A stretch of DNA of 64,000 nt from Litsea cubeba (GCA_012931725.1 CM022952.1:59597772-59661771); one strand, 5' to 3'. Shown: positions 1-10,965, counted from the stretch's first letter. The notes: generated by a model not told the origin, from the letters alone. Program-made: numbers and translations.

Positions 1-197
1 AAGAATGTTATGCTAGGAGAAAGCTATGCTAGAAGAAGTTGTAATGCTATGATAGCTTGGGGGAGATTGGTATCAAGAATGTGAAGATCTTGATTCTGTT
101 GGTCTATGGTTCTGAAGAAGCTTCATGAAGGTCAACTGGTTCAAAGTGTTCCAAGTGTTGAAGTTCCAAGTGTTGCCAACAATTCCAAAGGGGAGAT
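1..197 (+). mobile_element. 3' internal end of Copia A, with polypurine tract
   Basis: This is non-coding sequence immediately upstream of an LTR. It ends in a purine-rich tract (AAAGGGGAGATT, about 187-198) that directly abuts the TG of the LTR, the layout of a copia plus-strand primer site. A second similar tract (GGGGGAGATT, about 58-67) may be a displaced or duplicated copy. The rest of the element lies to the left of the window, so no coding part can be seen. Confidence 0.75.
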
Positions 198-357
198 TGT
201 TGGAATTTGAGATGACTTGAGAAGTTTTATGAAGCATTGAAGAATTTAGTATCTCAAGTATCATTTTGTATTGGAATTATTGTCAACACAATGTCACAAG
301 TGTGGTGTTGATAGTGTGGTATTGATAGAGCTTCAAAAAGAAAACAGACTGACACAG

Positions 358-380
358 TTCAGGAATTCAGAATTCCTGAA
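358..380. repeat. Perfect 11-bp inverted repeat in Copia A U3
   Basis: The arms TTCAGGAATTC and GAATTCCTGAA are separated by a single A. The hairpin sits just upstream of the GGTCGACC cluster. A similarly placed perfect hairpin lies beside the equivalent cluster of the solo gypsy LTR at 8621-8648. Confidence 0.85.
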
Positions 381-387
381 GCAGAGT

Positions 388-590
388 GGCAGGTCGACCG
401 GGCACCTCATGCGGTCGACCGGGCAAGAGAAACCTGCAGAAAATAGTCCAGGTTAGCTCCCAGTTAATTGTTGCCAAAGTGTGTCGCCGGTCGACCGAAG
501 ACCCCATGATGTCGACCGAGCACAACAGTTATCTGCTTCCACAGTGTGTCGCCGGTCGACCGAAGACACCATGATGTCGACCGAGTACAG
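388..590. repeat. GGTCGACC palindrome cluster and 65-bp duplication in Copia A U3
   Basis: GGTCGACC occurs at 392-399, 413-420, 489-496 and 554-561, with GTCGACCG variants near 511 and 576. Two copies are extended to CGGTCGACCG (488-497 and 553-562). The stretch from about 478 to 526 is repeated with few changes at about 543 to 591, a direct duplication with a period of 65 bp. The cluster lies 130-320 bp upstream of the TATA box, in the region expected to hold enhancer elements. A regulatory role is inference. Confidence 0.85.
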
Positions 591-714
591 GAACCAGAAT
601 TGCGCAGAAATTAGAAGTTGTGCACGAAAATTCAGGAATCTTTTGTATTTCGTTTGGGACTCTTTCTAAACGAATTCTAGCCTAATTTGAACACTCTTAA
701 GGGCTACCATAACC

Positions 715-723
715 TATATAAAG
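715..723 (+). promoter_or_regulatory. TATA box of the Copia A LTR
   Basis: TATATAAAG occurs about 520 bp into the LTR. It is followed by a purine-rich leader (agaagagaagagag), as expected at the U3/R boundary. Confidence 0.65.
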
Positions 724-1331
724 GCTTGATTGGTTCGTTTTCAAGTACACAGAAGAGAAGAGAGAACAAAAAGAAAGAGTTTTGGAGAGAAGAGTGACTG
801 GAGAAGAAGCAGTTGCTGTGTGCAGTTGTGTTGCACGTTTCTACAGCAAGTGTGGACGAGAATGCGCTCATGAAGATGGTGATTCGTCCATAAGATAAGT
901 GTCTCTCTGTTTATGCTTTAATTTTCAATTTGTAAGGGATTGAGAGAGAGAGATTGTAGAGGGGAAAGGCTGTAGAAAAGTTCTCTACTTTAATTCTGTA
1001 GAACATCAAGTTGGTGCTTGGTGTTAGGGGTTTGGTGATCCTATCTGTTGGTGCAGATAAATTGTAAAGGGAGTAGGTGCTTCCTAGATAGTTGGTGCTA
1101 TCTGAAACTTAAGGGTTGGTGCTCTTTGTCGTCGGTGCGACTAAATAGATTCATATCTGCTCCGGATCGGTGTTCGGACAGTCTTTGAGCCGTGGACGTA
1201 GCCTTTCGGTGAACCACGTTAAATCTGGTGTCCTTGTGTGATTTGATTTGCTTTTGTTGTTAAATTGGACCTGTTTTTAAGGAATCACTGATTCACCCCC
1301 CCTCTCAGTGATCGCGATATCTAACATATAC

Positions 1332-3125
1332 AACTAAAATCAAGAATCTCACACCCTCCCCACTTAAACACTTGGTTCTCCGAATGTAAACATGCTCAAG
1401 AAGCATATATGGATACAATTTCTGGACCTAGTACCTCAACTCCCAAGTAACTTCTTCCATTCCATGATTCTCCCAAAGACCTTTCACCAAATGAATCATC
1501 ACGGTCTGCCACATTTGCTCCTTCCTATCTATAATGCACGCAAACTTTTCGACATAAGTTGCATCTCCTCGACTCTATAGAGCCATGTTGAATCACATGT
1601 TAATTATCTGGCACATATTTCTTTAACGTTAAGTCGCCAAACGCATCATGAATCCCATTTAACTCTGGTGGCAACTCCAATCTATAAGCTACGTCATTAA
1701 TCCTGGACTTGGTTCTAAATGGACCAATATATCTCATGCCAATTATCCTTGTTTTTCCAAATCTCAAAGTGCCTCTCAAAGGTGAAACCTTCAATACCAT
1801 ATCTCTAACTTGAATTTCCAATTCTCTTCTATGATCTGAAAAACATTCTTCTCTGCCTCTGGCTATCTTCAGTTTTCCTTGCACTTGTTTGACCTTCTCA
1901 TTAGTAGCACTCACTAGTGAAGGTCCATGGAAACTCCTAGCACCAACGTCCTCCCAACATAATAGTGTCCTACATTTCCTATCATAAAGAGCCTCATATA
2001 GAGCCAAACCAATACTAGAATGAAAACTATTATTATATGCAAACTCACAAAGATGCAAATCGTCATCCCACTAAGTCCAACGCACATGCTTTCAACATAT
2101 CTTTCCGAGTGTGATTCGTCCTCAAATTCTACCCATCTATCTGAGGAAATGGAGCTTCATTCCGAAAGCCTCTTGCAGAGTAGCCCAAGATTTTGATATA
2201 AAATGACTGTCTCTATAAGAAACAGTGGAAAGTGGGGCTCTATGCAACCTCACTACCTTAGAGACAAATAGGTTAGCCATGTAATCCAACTTCTGACCTG
2301 TCTTGAATGGAAAAAAATGAGTAGACTTGGTCAATCTATCAATAATCACCTAGATTGCATCATTAACTCTATAAGTATTAGGCAATTTTGTAACAAAACC
2401 CATGGTAATATGATCCCATTTCCATTCTGGTATCTCTAATGGATGTAACGAATGTGGAGGCTTCTAATATTGTGCTTTAATCTAGTGGCATACTAAGCAT
2501 TGGGATATAAACCCTGCAATTTGTTTCTTCATATTGTTCCATAAAAAATAATTCTTTTAACTTTTTATACATTTTAGTACTCCCGGGATGCATTAAATAC
2601 CTCGCATGATGTGCTTCTATCATAATCTCATTTTCAACTCTTCCACATCAGGTACAGACAATTTGTATCAAAAATTCAAGACACCATCTATCACCTAAAA
2701 TCTAGCTTCTCAGAGATATGCTCAAGGGTCCTGGCCAACTCTGGGTCTTGCTACTGATTATCCTTGAACTCTTGAAAAATGGTAGGCTCAAATACAGACA
2801 TAGCTGCCAACATCACAACATCACCATGCACACAACTGGAGATCAACATCCATGTCACTAAACTACTCTATTAAAGCCCATTCTCCTTGCATGGAAGCCA
2901 TCATCACCGATTTCCTGTGATGGCATTTGCAACAACATTGCCCCAATTTGGATGGTACTTGATAGAAAAATCATAATCCTTTATATACTCCATGCACCTG
3001 TGTTGCCGCATATTCATCTCTCTCTGAGAGGAGATATTGAAAACTTTGATTATTAGAATGGACTTCAAACTTCTCTCCTCATAGATAATGCCTCTAGATC
3101 TTTAAAGAAAAAAACAATTGTTGCT
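1332..3125 (-). pseudogene. Decayed Tekay-like gypsy pol: RNase H, integrase and chromodomain end
   Basis: Read on the minus strand, the order is part of RNase H (about 3125-2930, with recognisable HYLY and YIKDYDFSIKYHP stretches), the linker and zinc region (about 2900-2450), and the integrase core (2349-2137, IDRLTKSTHFFPF). The integrase C-terminal half follows (2058-1600, EFAYNNS, PYEALY-like, KYVPDN), and then a degenerate chromodomain-type tail ending in EVFKWG-like sequence near 1340. This is the pol 3' half of a Tekay/Del chromovirus. It is not functional: there are frameshifts and stops, and the usual VSDRD integrase motif reads SYRDS, so a catalytic aspartate is lost. The upstream RT half continues at 5206, displaced by the insert 3126-5205. 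Confidence 0.85.
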
Positions 3126-4087
3126 GTTATAGATTTTGTGTGCTGCAATTTGATGGATGCATTATCATGCTATCATCATTTCAATTTTCACATGAGCATA
3201 GTTTTTGAAAAACTTGAAATCTTATTTTTCACATGCATTGTTGTAAACCTTTTAGAACTTATGTTACATGCATTGTTTGAATTTTAAACTTGGATGCACA
3301 AGTAATTTAGAAATTATTTTTATCATGCATGCCTACGATCTTAGAATTTCAACATCAACTTAGGTATTAATAGGTTCATGTTTTGGAAAACACTTTTGGA
3401 TTTATTTAAACATGAAGCGAAGCATGACTTCCATTACCTAAGAATCCTACTTAGAAATTCATTTTCATTTTAAAAACCATACAGTAGGTCACCAGTAGGC
3501 TAGCCTACCCGAGGTCGGTTGGCCAACCTATGGAGGTCGGTTAGCCACCTATAAATGTTAGTCACCGTTAGAATATGACCATTGGAGGTCGGCTAGCCGC
3601 CCAGAGAGCTGTTGGATGGCCTTTTTGCTATAGATTTCAGCCATTCCTTATGATTTTGAGGAGCCAAAAGGAACACCAAGGGGTGTTTTGAGGACAAACA
3701 AAGGGAAATAAGCTAAGGAAAGCTAGTTGGTCAAAAGGAAGCTAAAGCTTGGAATCAATAGTTAGATCATCTAAGTAAGCTTAGTTTACCTTGTCATATG
3801 TTTTCATGCTTTGTTTAAATTGTTGGTAAATTACTTTTAGCATGTTAAATTATGATTTGTTGTGTCCTTAACATGTATATGATTTGAGTTGATTTGTTGT
3901 TTTGGATGCATCACCTTCATTCACACCAAGTAGGACTCAAATTAGTGTATCTAAGTGAATCATGTTATGGAATCATTTTTGAAATCACATGTAACATGAT
4001 TCCTATACTTTGTTGAATCCTAGGTTGTTGATTTCCATGATAAGATAATTATTTTCAGTCTATATTATGTTTTGGATTCAACAACAC
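3126..4087. other. Unclassified AT-rich insert, left part
   Basis: This interrupts the Tekay pol between RNase H and RT. No coding sequence is recognised. Repeated words such as CATGCATT and ACATGTGAT occur throughout, and a palindrome cluster sits at 3495-3599. It looks like LTR or leader sequence of an unidentified retrotransposon, but I could not place its LTR ends. Confidence 0.4.
3495..3599. repeat. Palindrome cluster with GGCTAGCC and GGTTGGCCAACC cores
   Basis: Perfect palindromes occur at 3495-3508 (GTAGGCTAGCCTAC, 14 bp), 3517-3528 (GGTTGGCCAACC, 12 bp) and 3590-3599 (CGGCTAGCCG, 10 bp). Imperfect copies of the GGTCGGTTAGCC type lie between them. The surroundings are AT-rich, so the cluster stands out. 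Confidence 0.85.
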
Positions 4088-4480
4088 TGTTGAGGTCAAT
4101 GTCCACCCTCGCTCCTGAGCGGTCATAATTGTAGTCGAGCCCTCGCCCTCACCATAAAACTATTGTTGTGCCGTTTCCTATCACCAATTGGTTTTGGGAT
4201 AAATAGTAGTTCAATGGGGCGTAAGATTCTACAAGTGGTATCAGAGCCTGGTACGTCGGGTGTTCAAATCACGGAATACGTGTTTTACTAGTTTACAGCA
4301 AGAGTCGCGGTGGGTGTGCCATTGAGGAAGGGATTATTGAGGTCAACGTCCACCCTCGCTCCTGACCGGTCATAATTGTAGTCGAGCCCTCGCCCTCACC
4401 ATAAAACTATTGTTGTGCCGTTTCTTATCACCAATTGGTTTTGGGATAAGTAGTAGTTCAATGGTGTGTAAGATCCTACA
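4088..4480 (+). mobile_element. TRIM (miniature LTR retrotransposon), complete
   Basis: The element is 393 bp: two 146-bp LTRs (4088-4233 and 4335-4480) around a 101-bp internal part. The LTRs differ at about 8 positions with no indels. The first starts TGTTGAGG and both end CTACA; the second has lost the TG (TATTGAGG). The internal part starts with the initiator-tRNA-Met primer site TGGTATCAGAGC (4236-4247) and ends with the purine tract GAGGAAGGGA. The 5-bp sequences AACAC at 4083-4087 and 4481-4485 are a perfect target duplication. There is no coding capacity, so it must have moved with proteins from another element. I see no 5S-rRNA-like sequence, so it is not obviously a Cassandra. Confidence 0.92.
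4236..4247 (+). promoter_or_regulatory. Primer binding site of the TRIM (tRNA-iMet type)
   Basis: TGGTATCAGAGC starts two bases after the 5' LTR. It is complementary to the 3' end of initiator methionine tRNA, the usual primer of plant copia elements and TRIMs. Confidence 0.9.
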
Positions 4481-5205
4481 AACACTCAACAAATCACATA
4501 AATTTGGTTTTTAAAGTTTCATAACTTGCTTAGCATTGATAAGTATATCTTTTTCAAGTTGATTTTTAAATTACATGTGATTTGTCCTTTCACTTCAATC
4601 AAATCGATTTTGTGTTTACACTTTCAAATTCTTCTAGCATACATTCATTGAGCTTCATTTTTAAATTGATTGAAGTCCTTGTGCATCACATGTTTTGGTT
4701 TTAGAAATTTTACAACTTGATTGAACTAGATAGGTATATCTCTTAAAAGTTGTCCTTTTAACATGTGATTAACATTTCAACCTTAATCAAGCATCTTTTA
4801 TGATATAAAATTTTAAAAGCTTTTTGGCATACATTTATGAGCTTTCATTTTCAAGTTGATAGAGGACATGTTAGGATTTTTGTTTTTTGGCTCATTCATG
4901 GGTTTGAGAAACTCTGGGTCCATTGAGTTGTAATTCTTATTTTTAGAAAAGGACTTTCAAGATAGAAGACTTGAATGACTCAAAGAAGAAAGCTGGAAGA
5001 AATTAGACGGGTTGAGATTATGGATCCAGTAAAGAATGGGGTCCGCTCGAGTGGACATGAGTTAGAATAGCAAGACGCTGACAGACGCTGAAACAGAACC
5101 TCATCCACTCGAGCGGATGGAAGGTCCGCTCGAGCGAACATGGTGGCAGAGTCTTACGAAAATTAGAAACCTATTTCTAATTGTGCCCAAACTGCTTGTT
5201 TTAAT
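4481..5205. other. Unclassified AT-rich insert, right part, with a diverged direct repeat
   Basis: This continues the insert of 3126-4087 beyond the TRIM. Two diverged direct copies of about 190 bp are visible (about 4488-4675 and 4676-4868), sharing phrases such as TTTCATAACTTG and GGTATATCT. From about 4870 (TGTTAGGATT) the sequence changes character and holds XhoI-type palindromes. This could be an LTR start, but no polypurine tract or partner LTR was found. Confidence 0.4.
5042..5136. repeat. Palindrome cluster with GCTCGAGC core
   Basis: TCCGCTCGAGTGGA (5042-5055) and its exact reverse complement TCCACTCGAGCGGA (5104-5117) form a 14-bp inverted repeat. A perfect 10-bp palindrome, CGCTCGAGCG, follows at 5127-5136. 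Confidence 0.85.
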
Positions 5206-6640
5206 CCTATGTCAATCCCTTCTTCACTAACTTGAAATGGGGTTTACATTACGCAAACCATAGAAGTGGTACATTCTTCCTTGTCAATTTAGTCAGAGGA
5301 GTTGAAAGAGCAGAGAAACCCTCCACAAACCTCCTATAATAGCCAGCTAATCCTAGAATACTCCTTTGTTACATTCTTTGAGCTCTCCCAATTAACAATA
5401 GCTTCAATCTTTGTTGGGTATACAAACACACCATCTTTGAAAACCACATGCCGAAGAAATGGAACTTTCTCCAACAAGAAATCTCATTTATCCACATTCA
5501 CATACAACAAGTTGCTTCTTAACAATTGCAAAGAGGTCATTAGATGATGAGCATGATCTTCCTTAGACCTCGAATGCACCAAGATGTAATCTATAAAAAC
5601 AACTATAAACTGATTAGATATGGGGAGAAATTATATTCATCAATGCAAAGAAATCTGCAGGTGCATAAGTCAACCCAAACGGAATAACTAAAAACTTATA
5701 ATGTCAATACCTTGTTCTGAAGGCTTTCTTCCGAACATCTTGCACCTTAAACTAGTGATATCCGTATCTCAAATCTATCTTCAAGAAGTGTGTTGCCTTG
5801 CGTTTAATCAAACAATCCATCTATCTTGGGCAACAGATATTTTGTTCTTTATTGTCACCTGATTCAACTACATGTAATCAATACACATTCCTAGAAAACC
5901 ATCCTTCTTCAAAGAGTGCACCCGAGCTCTGTAGGGAGAAACACTAGGGCGAATGAAACCCTTCTGTGACAAATCTTGCAGTTCACCCTTCAACTCCCTT
6001 AACTCATCTGGTGCCATTTTATAAGGAGCTTTAGAAATAGAGTAGTCTTAACTCATCTGGTGCCATTTTATAAGGAGCTTTAGAAATAGAGTAGTCCTTG
6101 GCATCAACTCAAAGATAAAGTCAATCTTCCTCACCGGTGGCAAACCGAGAATCTCCTTTGGAAACACATTTGGGGACTCACAAACATCATGAATATCTTC
6201 TAAATTCTTGGGCCAATTATTCTCAATAAGGATAGCAATGTACCTCTCACAACCACTCTGAATTAATTTCTTTGCCTTAAAACCCAAAATCATTAGGGTA
6301 TTGTTGCTCCTCTTAGTCCCCTCAATTAAACAACAAACTCAGTTCCCTCAAACAACAAACTTGGACTAGGTTCATCCATTCTAAAACTGATTATCTTCTT
6401 AAAACAATACATACGAGCATGGTGTATAGACAACCAATCCATTCCCAATATCAAATCAAAATCATGCATGTCCAACACAATCAGATTAGCTAACATCCCA
6501 TAATCCCTTATCTGGATTCTACAATCTAAATAATAAATATCACACACCATTTTCTTGCCTATAGGGGTATAGACAGTTAAGATATACTGCAACTTTGTTG
6601 GACTCCCACCAATAACAACATCAAAAGATACAGGAATATA
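5206..6640 (-). pseudogene. Decayed Tekay-like gypsy pol: protease and reverse transcriptase
   Basis: On the minus strand the protease comes first (6592-6326, with the family motif DFDLILGMDWL). It is followed by the protease/RT linker (6293-6048, with FPKEILGLPPVRKIDF and similar). The RT fingers-palm is degenerate (about 6040-5206), with recognisable CIDYM*LN and KEDHAHHL stretches. The RT active-site box, normally FIDDIL, reads FIDYIL near 5600, so the second catalytic aspartate is gone. Stops and frameshifts are frequent. A short direct duplication near 6001-6095 repeats the stretch ending in an ATCTGGTGCC word. It joins the RNase H and integrase half at 1332-3125 once the insert 3126-5205 is removed. 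From 6641 to 6854 the sequence is the weakly conserved gag/protease junction and shows nothing further. Confidence 0.85.
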
Positions 6641-8407
6641 GGAGTGGGTAGAGCTAGGATCAAATATTATTTTAGCACCATAATCACAAAAGTATACCTT
6701 CTACCACAATCCCTGCGGCGTCTACATTCCCTCAAGTGAGTGCATATACACGTCCCGCAATTTGAGGCCTTTGTTTTTGCCTAAATTACTGAGGTGGCCT
6801 CTGCAGCCACACCGATGGCCTAGGCTACTTCTAAGCTGATCTCTAAAGCACTAGTGTCACGTCCCCAATATTTAAACCGGGGTTATACGTGAGATTAGGG
6901 CTAATTAAAATTTTCCAACATAGATAACAACACTTAGCCCCAATCGTGTCCCATAGGATCGAAGTCCGCGGTGAGGTATAAATATTTCCTCGGTAGTTAT
7001 AAGTATAATGGGACATCATGATTAACAAATGGTACGATATAACATTTCAGAGTATGCACATCTTTCTTTTCTATAATTTAAGTTTAGCAAAAGATAACAA
7101 AAGTATATTAATTAATGGCTTCTATCAAAACCTAAGCCAAAAGAGAATAAATATAAACTAACCATAGTATGAAGGCACTCGTGTGCTGGTCACGACGACA
7201 ATACCGTCAACACATAACTCGTACTCACCATCAGGTTAAACTACCTGAAGCAACGCCTCCACTTATCCCAAAGGTAAATCTACTCGGCACCTATGCACCA
7301 AGAGTAGCATCGTCAACACGACGGATGGCAAGCAATGTATATATAAATGACAACAAGATATGCATATCGAATCAGAGTAAACGAGAGACAAAATCAATAG
7401 AAACATATGCATTTCAGACATAAGAAGTGCATAGTATACGAGTCATAAACAAACTAGCAAATAGGCAAATCACACAAGCTAATACACCACGGATAGTTTC
7501 AACAAGGACCCTCCATACTCAACATGAGAGTTGTGGTAGAGTGGCACGGGATGAAAACCCGGCAAACAAGTAAACAAGCAAGATGGATACTAAAGACCAA
7601 ACAAGATCAATAATGCAAGATGTATCCGATGGTGTACAATCCATCAAAATATAAAAAGTAGTACTGCGCAGACTTTCAAACCAAGGTCCTCACACATGTG
7701 GTGCCCCACCATGTGTTGGGCGTTGACAACTGAGTGATGCCTGACACAAGAGTCCTAGACAATTAGGAGTGAGGAGACTAGGCTTTCTTGCGTGAACAAG
7801 GTTCATAAACAATTGAGAGACTACTTTCCATCAATCAGATCAAGACTATCAAGCAAGCTTATTCAAGTATCGATATCATAGTAGTCCTCATCAAGCTTTT
7901 ACGATCAAAGCCGCCTAATCTCAACACTTCTATCAATCATATACAAGATAAACAAGACATCAAGGGAATCCTAGGCAATCATCTAAGTTCATTATTTGAT
8001 CCCAAACCAAAACAAGTAAAGCAATCTATAGAACATGAACATTTCATGTAGAAAGTACCCAATTGTACTATGTAGAGTCGAGAACAATAAACAATCCAAT
8101 CTTAGGTCAATAGTTATTACCATAGTCTCGTACAACTCTATTCAGTCAACGAAAGGAATAAGGTTCGCGATACCCGAACAAATAATCTTCGTGCATAGAT
8201 ATAAGAGAGGGTATCCCGTTGTCCCGTACCGTTCAAGATTGATATAAGTTGAATACCGAGAAAATAGGAATAACGACGAGAAAATGCATGCCCATAACAT
8301 TCCTCGTATCAAGTCAAATGAGTCCAAAAAGGTAGCCAAGGTTCCATACAAGTCCAATAGAAAAAGAGGTAAAAAGGACCCTTCAAAAGGTTCCCAGCAA
8401 TTGTCCA

Positions 8408-8648
8408 GGTCGACCCCAACCATGGTCGGTCGACCTCCCACAAGGAAGGTTCGGTCGACCGAAAGGTCAACCTCCTTCATGCCCGGTCGACAGAGCCCAT
8501 AGCCGGTCGACCGGCAGTTGTAACCAATAAATAGGAACAGTAAAATGATCAGGTACTGGAAGCACCTGATCCTGTGTCTTCGGTCGACCGAAGCCCCTGG
8601 CCGGTCGACCGAGTACACTACAGTTACAGAACACCAGTTCTGTAACTG
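8408..8648. repeat. GGTCGACC palindrome cluster and hairpin in the solo LTR
   Basis: GGTCGACC occurs at 8408-8415, 8428-8435, 8453-8460, 8505-8512, 8582-8589 and 8602-8609. The copy at 8503-8514 extends to a 12-bp palindrome, CCGGTCGACCGG. Mutated copies (GGTCAACC, GGTCGACA) lie between them. Directly after the last copy is a perfect 12-bp inverted repeat with a 4-nt loop: CAGTTACAGAAC at 8621-8632 and GTTCTGTAACTG at 8637-8648. Confidence 0.87.
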
Positions 8649-9087
8649 ATGTGTAAATGGTCTAATCCCTATCCCATAATCCCTGAACTTGTTCCATAGC
8701 ATTTCAAGGATAGAACCACATCGATTCAGGTTCCATAAACCTATCAATCTATCCATTTAATTATCAATCCAATTCATTAAGCAATTAAACAAGATTATCA
8801 TGTTTTCAATTAAAAACAATCTAGATTAGAGCATAGGGTCATCTAGACATAATCAATCATCATTTCAAGGAAGAAACAGCATATCAAAGCATAAATATAT
8901 AGATTAACTTGCCTTTGGTTGAAATTGCCCAAATCCACAAATCTTAGCTCAAAGCCCAACAAACCTAACCTAAGGGATAATTAGCAAAATAAAGCTAAAT
9001 TAAAACATAAATCAATGGGAAGCTCTAAGCTACTAAACACACTACTACAACCCAAAGCACATAAACCAAACCTAGGGAAAGGGGAGC

Positions 9088-9860
9088 TTACCAAACAAAT
9101 GGGTGGATGAAGTGGTTGCTTGAAAATTGAGGATGAGATGCTCGCGGGGTCCATGCGAAGATGATAGCCAACATCGGAGGCGGTGGAGCTGCCTTTGCAG
9201 TCCATTTCCAGCAAGTTAAAAGAGAAAGGGAGAAACTGAAATTGAGGTGGAGAGGATGTGGGGTCCACTTGATCTGTGGCCCACTAAATTGGTGGTGATG
9301 GAGGGTCTTGGTGGTCCATTGACAAGAAGAATGAAGAAGGCCGAATGAGAGAAAGTATGGGAGATAATTGAGAGAGAGATGATGACATGGTGAAATGGGT
9401 GCCCATTCACGTTGGCAGGGAGGAGTGAGGGAGAGATGAGAGAGAATAAGAGGATGAAATGGGTGGATGGCTTCATTCATGTTGACAGCAAGAAGGGAGA
9501 AAACAGGGAAAGAAAGAGAAACAGTGAAGGGGAATTTGGGGAAAAAACAGAGAGAGATGGAAATGGAGAAATAGAGAGAGATGGAGTGGCTGGGTTCACC
9601 GGAGATGGTGGTGGCCGGCAGTGACGAGGAGGTGGCTCCGGACAGTGGGGCGGCGAGGTGAGTGAGAGAGAGCTGAGATAAGAGAGTGGAGAAAGGAGAA
9701 GAAAGGAGAAGAAGGGCTGGCCGGCATCGTGGTGGCTGGCGGCGTGGTCCGGCGATGATGGCAGCGAGGAGAGTGAGGAAGGGAGAACGAGAGAGATGGG
9801 AGAAAGAGAGGAAAAGAGCTGCTGTGTGGATGGAGAATGGAGAGGAAGAGTTTTCATCGT
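9088..9860. repeat. GA-rich low-complexity region in the solo LTR
   Basis: The plus strand is dominated by GAGAGA and GGAGAA runs with short TGG-rich interludes. It gives long open frames on the minus strand rich in Ser, Pro and Leu. These look like composition artefacts, with no recognisable domain. It probably corresponds to the transcribed leader part of the LTR. Confidence 0.6.
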
Positions 9861-10354
9861 GACCTAAGTAAAGGATAAGGGAGAAATGGGTGATGAGGTG
9901 GGTGGGCTGTTACACGTGGGTTAAGGGGTGGGATACACATGGAAATGAGGTGATGAGTGAGGTGGGTCTCACATGGGATAAAGGTGGGGTGGGATGGGGT
10001 TTGACTTTGGGGAAATTAATAAAAGAAGTTAAGGTGGGTTCGGGTCAGGCCAGGTTTTGGGTCGGGTTCGAGGGTTCAGATCGAAATGCAATAGAAGGAT
10101 AAAGTCCGGGAAATTAGGCAGTCTACCCGATGGTGCCAAAATCTCGAAAAGCGGAAAATACTAAATAGCCCTCGGAACTTTCCGGAAATAGCTACACACA
10201 CCCCTACTGTACCCAAACGAACTCGAATCTCAACCCAACTTCGCACACGCGATCCTAATGATTAATCGGACCTATTTGGCTTATAAACGAGCTTAATTAA
10301 CTAAAAGCACAATTAATTAGACTAATTACAACTTTGGAATTTCGAGATGTTACA

Positions 10355-10965
10355 ACTAGCATGGCCTGCCTCCGCTAGGGTGCCTGGAATGAAGGCCTCA
10401 CAATCTGTTATGGAACTTGGAAACCAGAACTTTGGCTTCGGGGACAATCTTTTACCAAGTGGTCAAGTGAACCACAACTAAAACAAACATGATATGCATA
10501 TAGTATTGACTCGAATCATACCTCTTTCTACAAAATTCACAATGCACCACTTTCTAAGAGCTCCCTCCTGGCTTCTATTTCATACTTTATTGTTGAATGC
10601 CCTTTGGAGCTAGAACGATTTCCATTCTCTTTGCCTTATGTCGTTGGATCTTCTGGTTTTCTTTTTCAGACCAGTATGCTCTACCAACAACCTCCTCAAG
10701 ATTAAGAGGTTTCATCACAACAGTCACATCTTTGTGAGTCTCTGGCTTCAATCCCTCCAGAAATCTTTCAACTTAGTGCCCACTGGTCTAGGGTTAAAAT
10801 CTGGACAGTCTAGTGACCTAGTGAATATAGTCTGCTACTGACATATTACCCTAAACTAACTTCTCAAACTCATCCTTCTCCCGCCGAGTAACATGTTTTG
10901 GGATAAACTTTCTCCTGAATTGCCACATGAAAGTCTGTTAGGCAATGGTGTCATCCATGAAATGT
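10355..10965 (-). pseudogene. Decayed Tekay-like gypsy gag, with zinc knuckle
   Basis: The minus strand shows the gag C-terminal region. A CCHC-like knuckle lies near 10510-10440, and further upstream the gag core reads FMWQFRRKFIPKHVTRREKDEFEKLV and GNMSVADY-like stretches (about 10950-10800). Several in-frame stops make it non-functional. It is the 5' part of the element whose pol lies at 1332-6640; the 3.5-kb solo LTR separates the two. The far end is cut at about 10965, where a LINE fragment begins. Confidence 0.75.

Larger units (their letters stand above)
198..1326 (+). mobile_element. 3' LTR of a Ty1/copia element (Copia A)
   Basis: The LTR begins TGTTGGAA after the polypurine tract and ends in CTAACA. 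It carries the pyrimidine block TTCACCCCCCCTCTC (about 1292-1306) shortly before its end, which is typical of plant copia LTRs. A TATA box lies at 715-723. The U3 part contains a cluster of GGTCGACC palindromes and a perfect hairpin, described separately. Length is about 1.13 kb. The matching 5' LTR and the target duplication lie outside the window. To the right it abuts minus-strand gypsy integrase sequence, which it evidently entered. Confidence 0.85.
6855..10354 (+). mobile_element. Solo LTR, 3.5 kb, Ty3/gypsy (probably Tekay/Del type)
   Basis: The LTR starts TGTCACGTCCCC and ends GATGTTACA, the usual termini of Del/Tekay LTRs. It is flanked by a perfect 5-bp duplication ACTAG (6850-6854 and 10355-10359). 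There is no internal region and no second LTR, so it is a solo LTR left by recombination between two LTRs. It lies between the protease and gag parts of the older minus-strand Tekay element. No protein is supported: the open frames in the GA-rich part (9088-9860) are compositional. It contains GGTCGACC palindromes and a hairpin, described separately. Confidence 0.9.

Noticed and set aside
4233..4250. TGGTATCAGAGCC as part of a tRNA gene
   Set aside because: It is the primer binding site of the TRIM, directly after its LTR; no tRNA cloverleaf surrounds it.
9088..9857. Overlapping Ser/Pro-rich minus-strand open frames in the solo LTR
   Set aside because: They follow the GA-rich composition of the plus strand, overlap one another in different frames and match no family.
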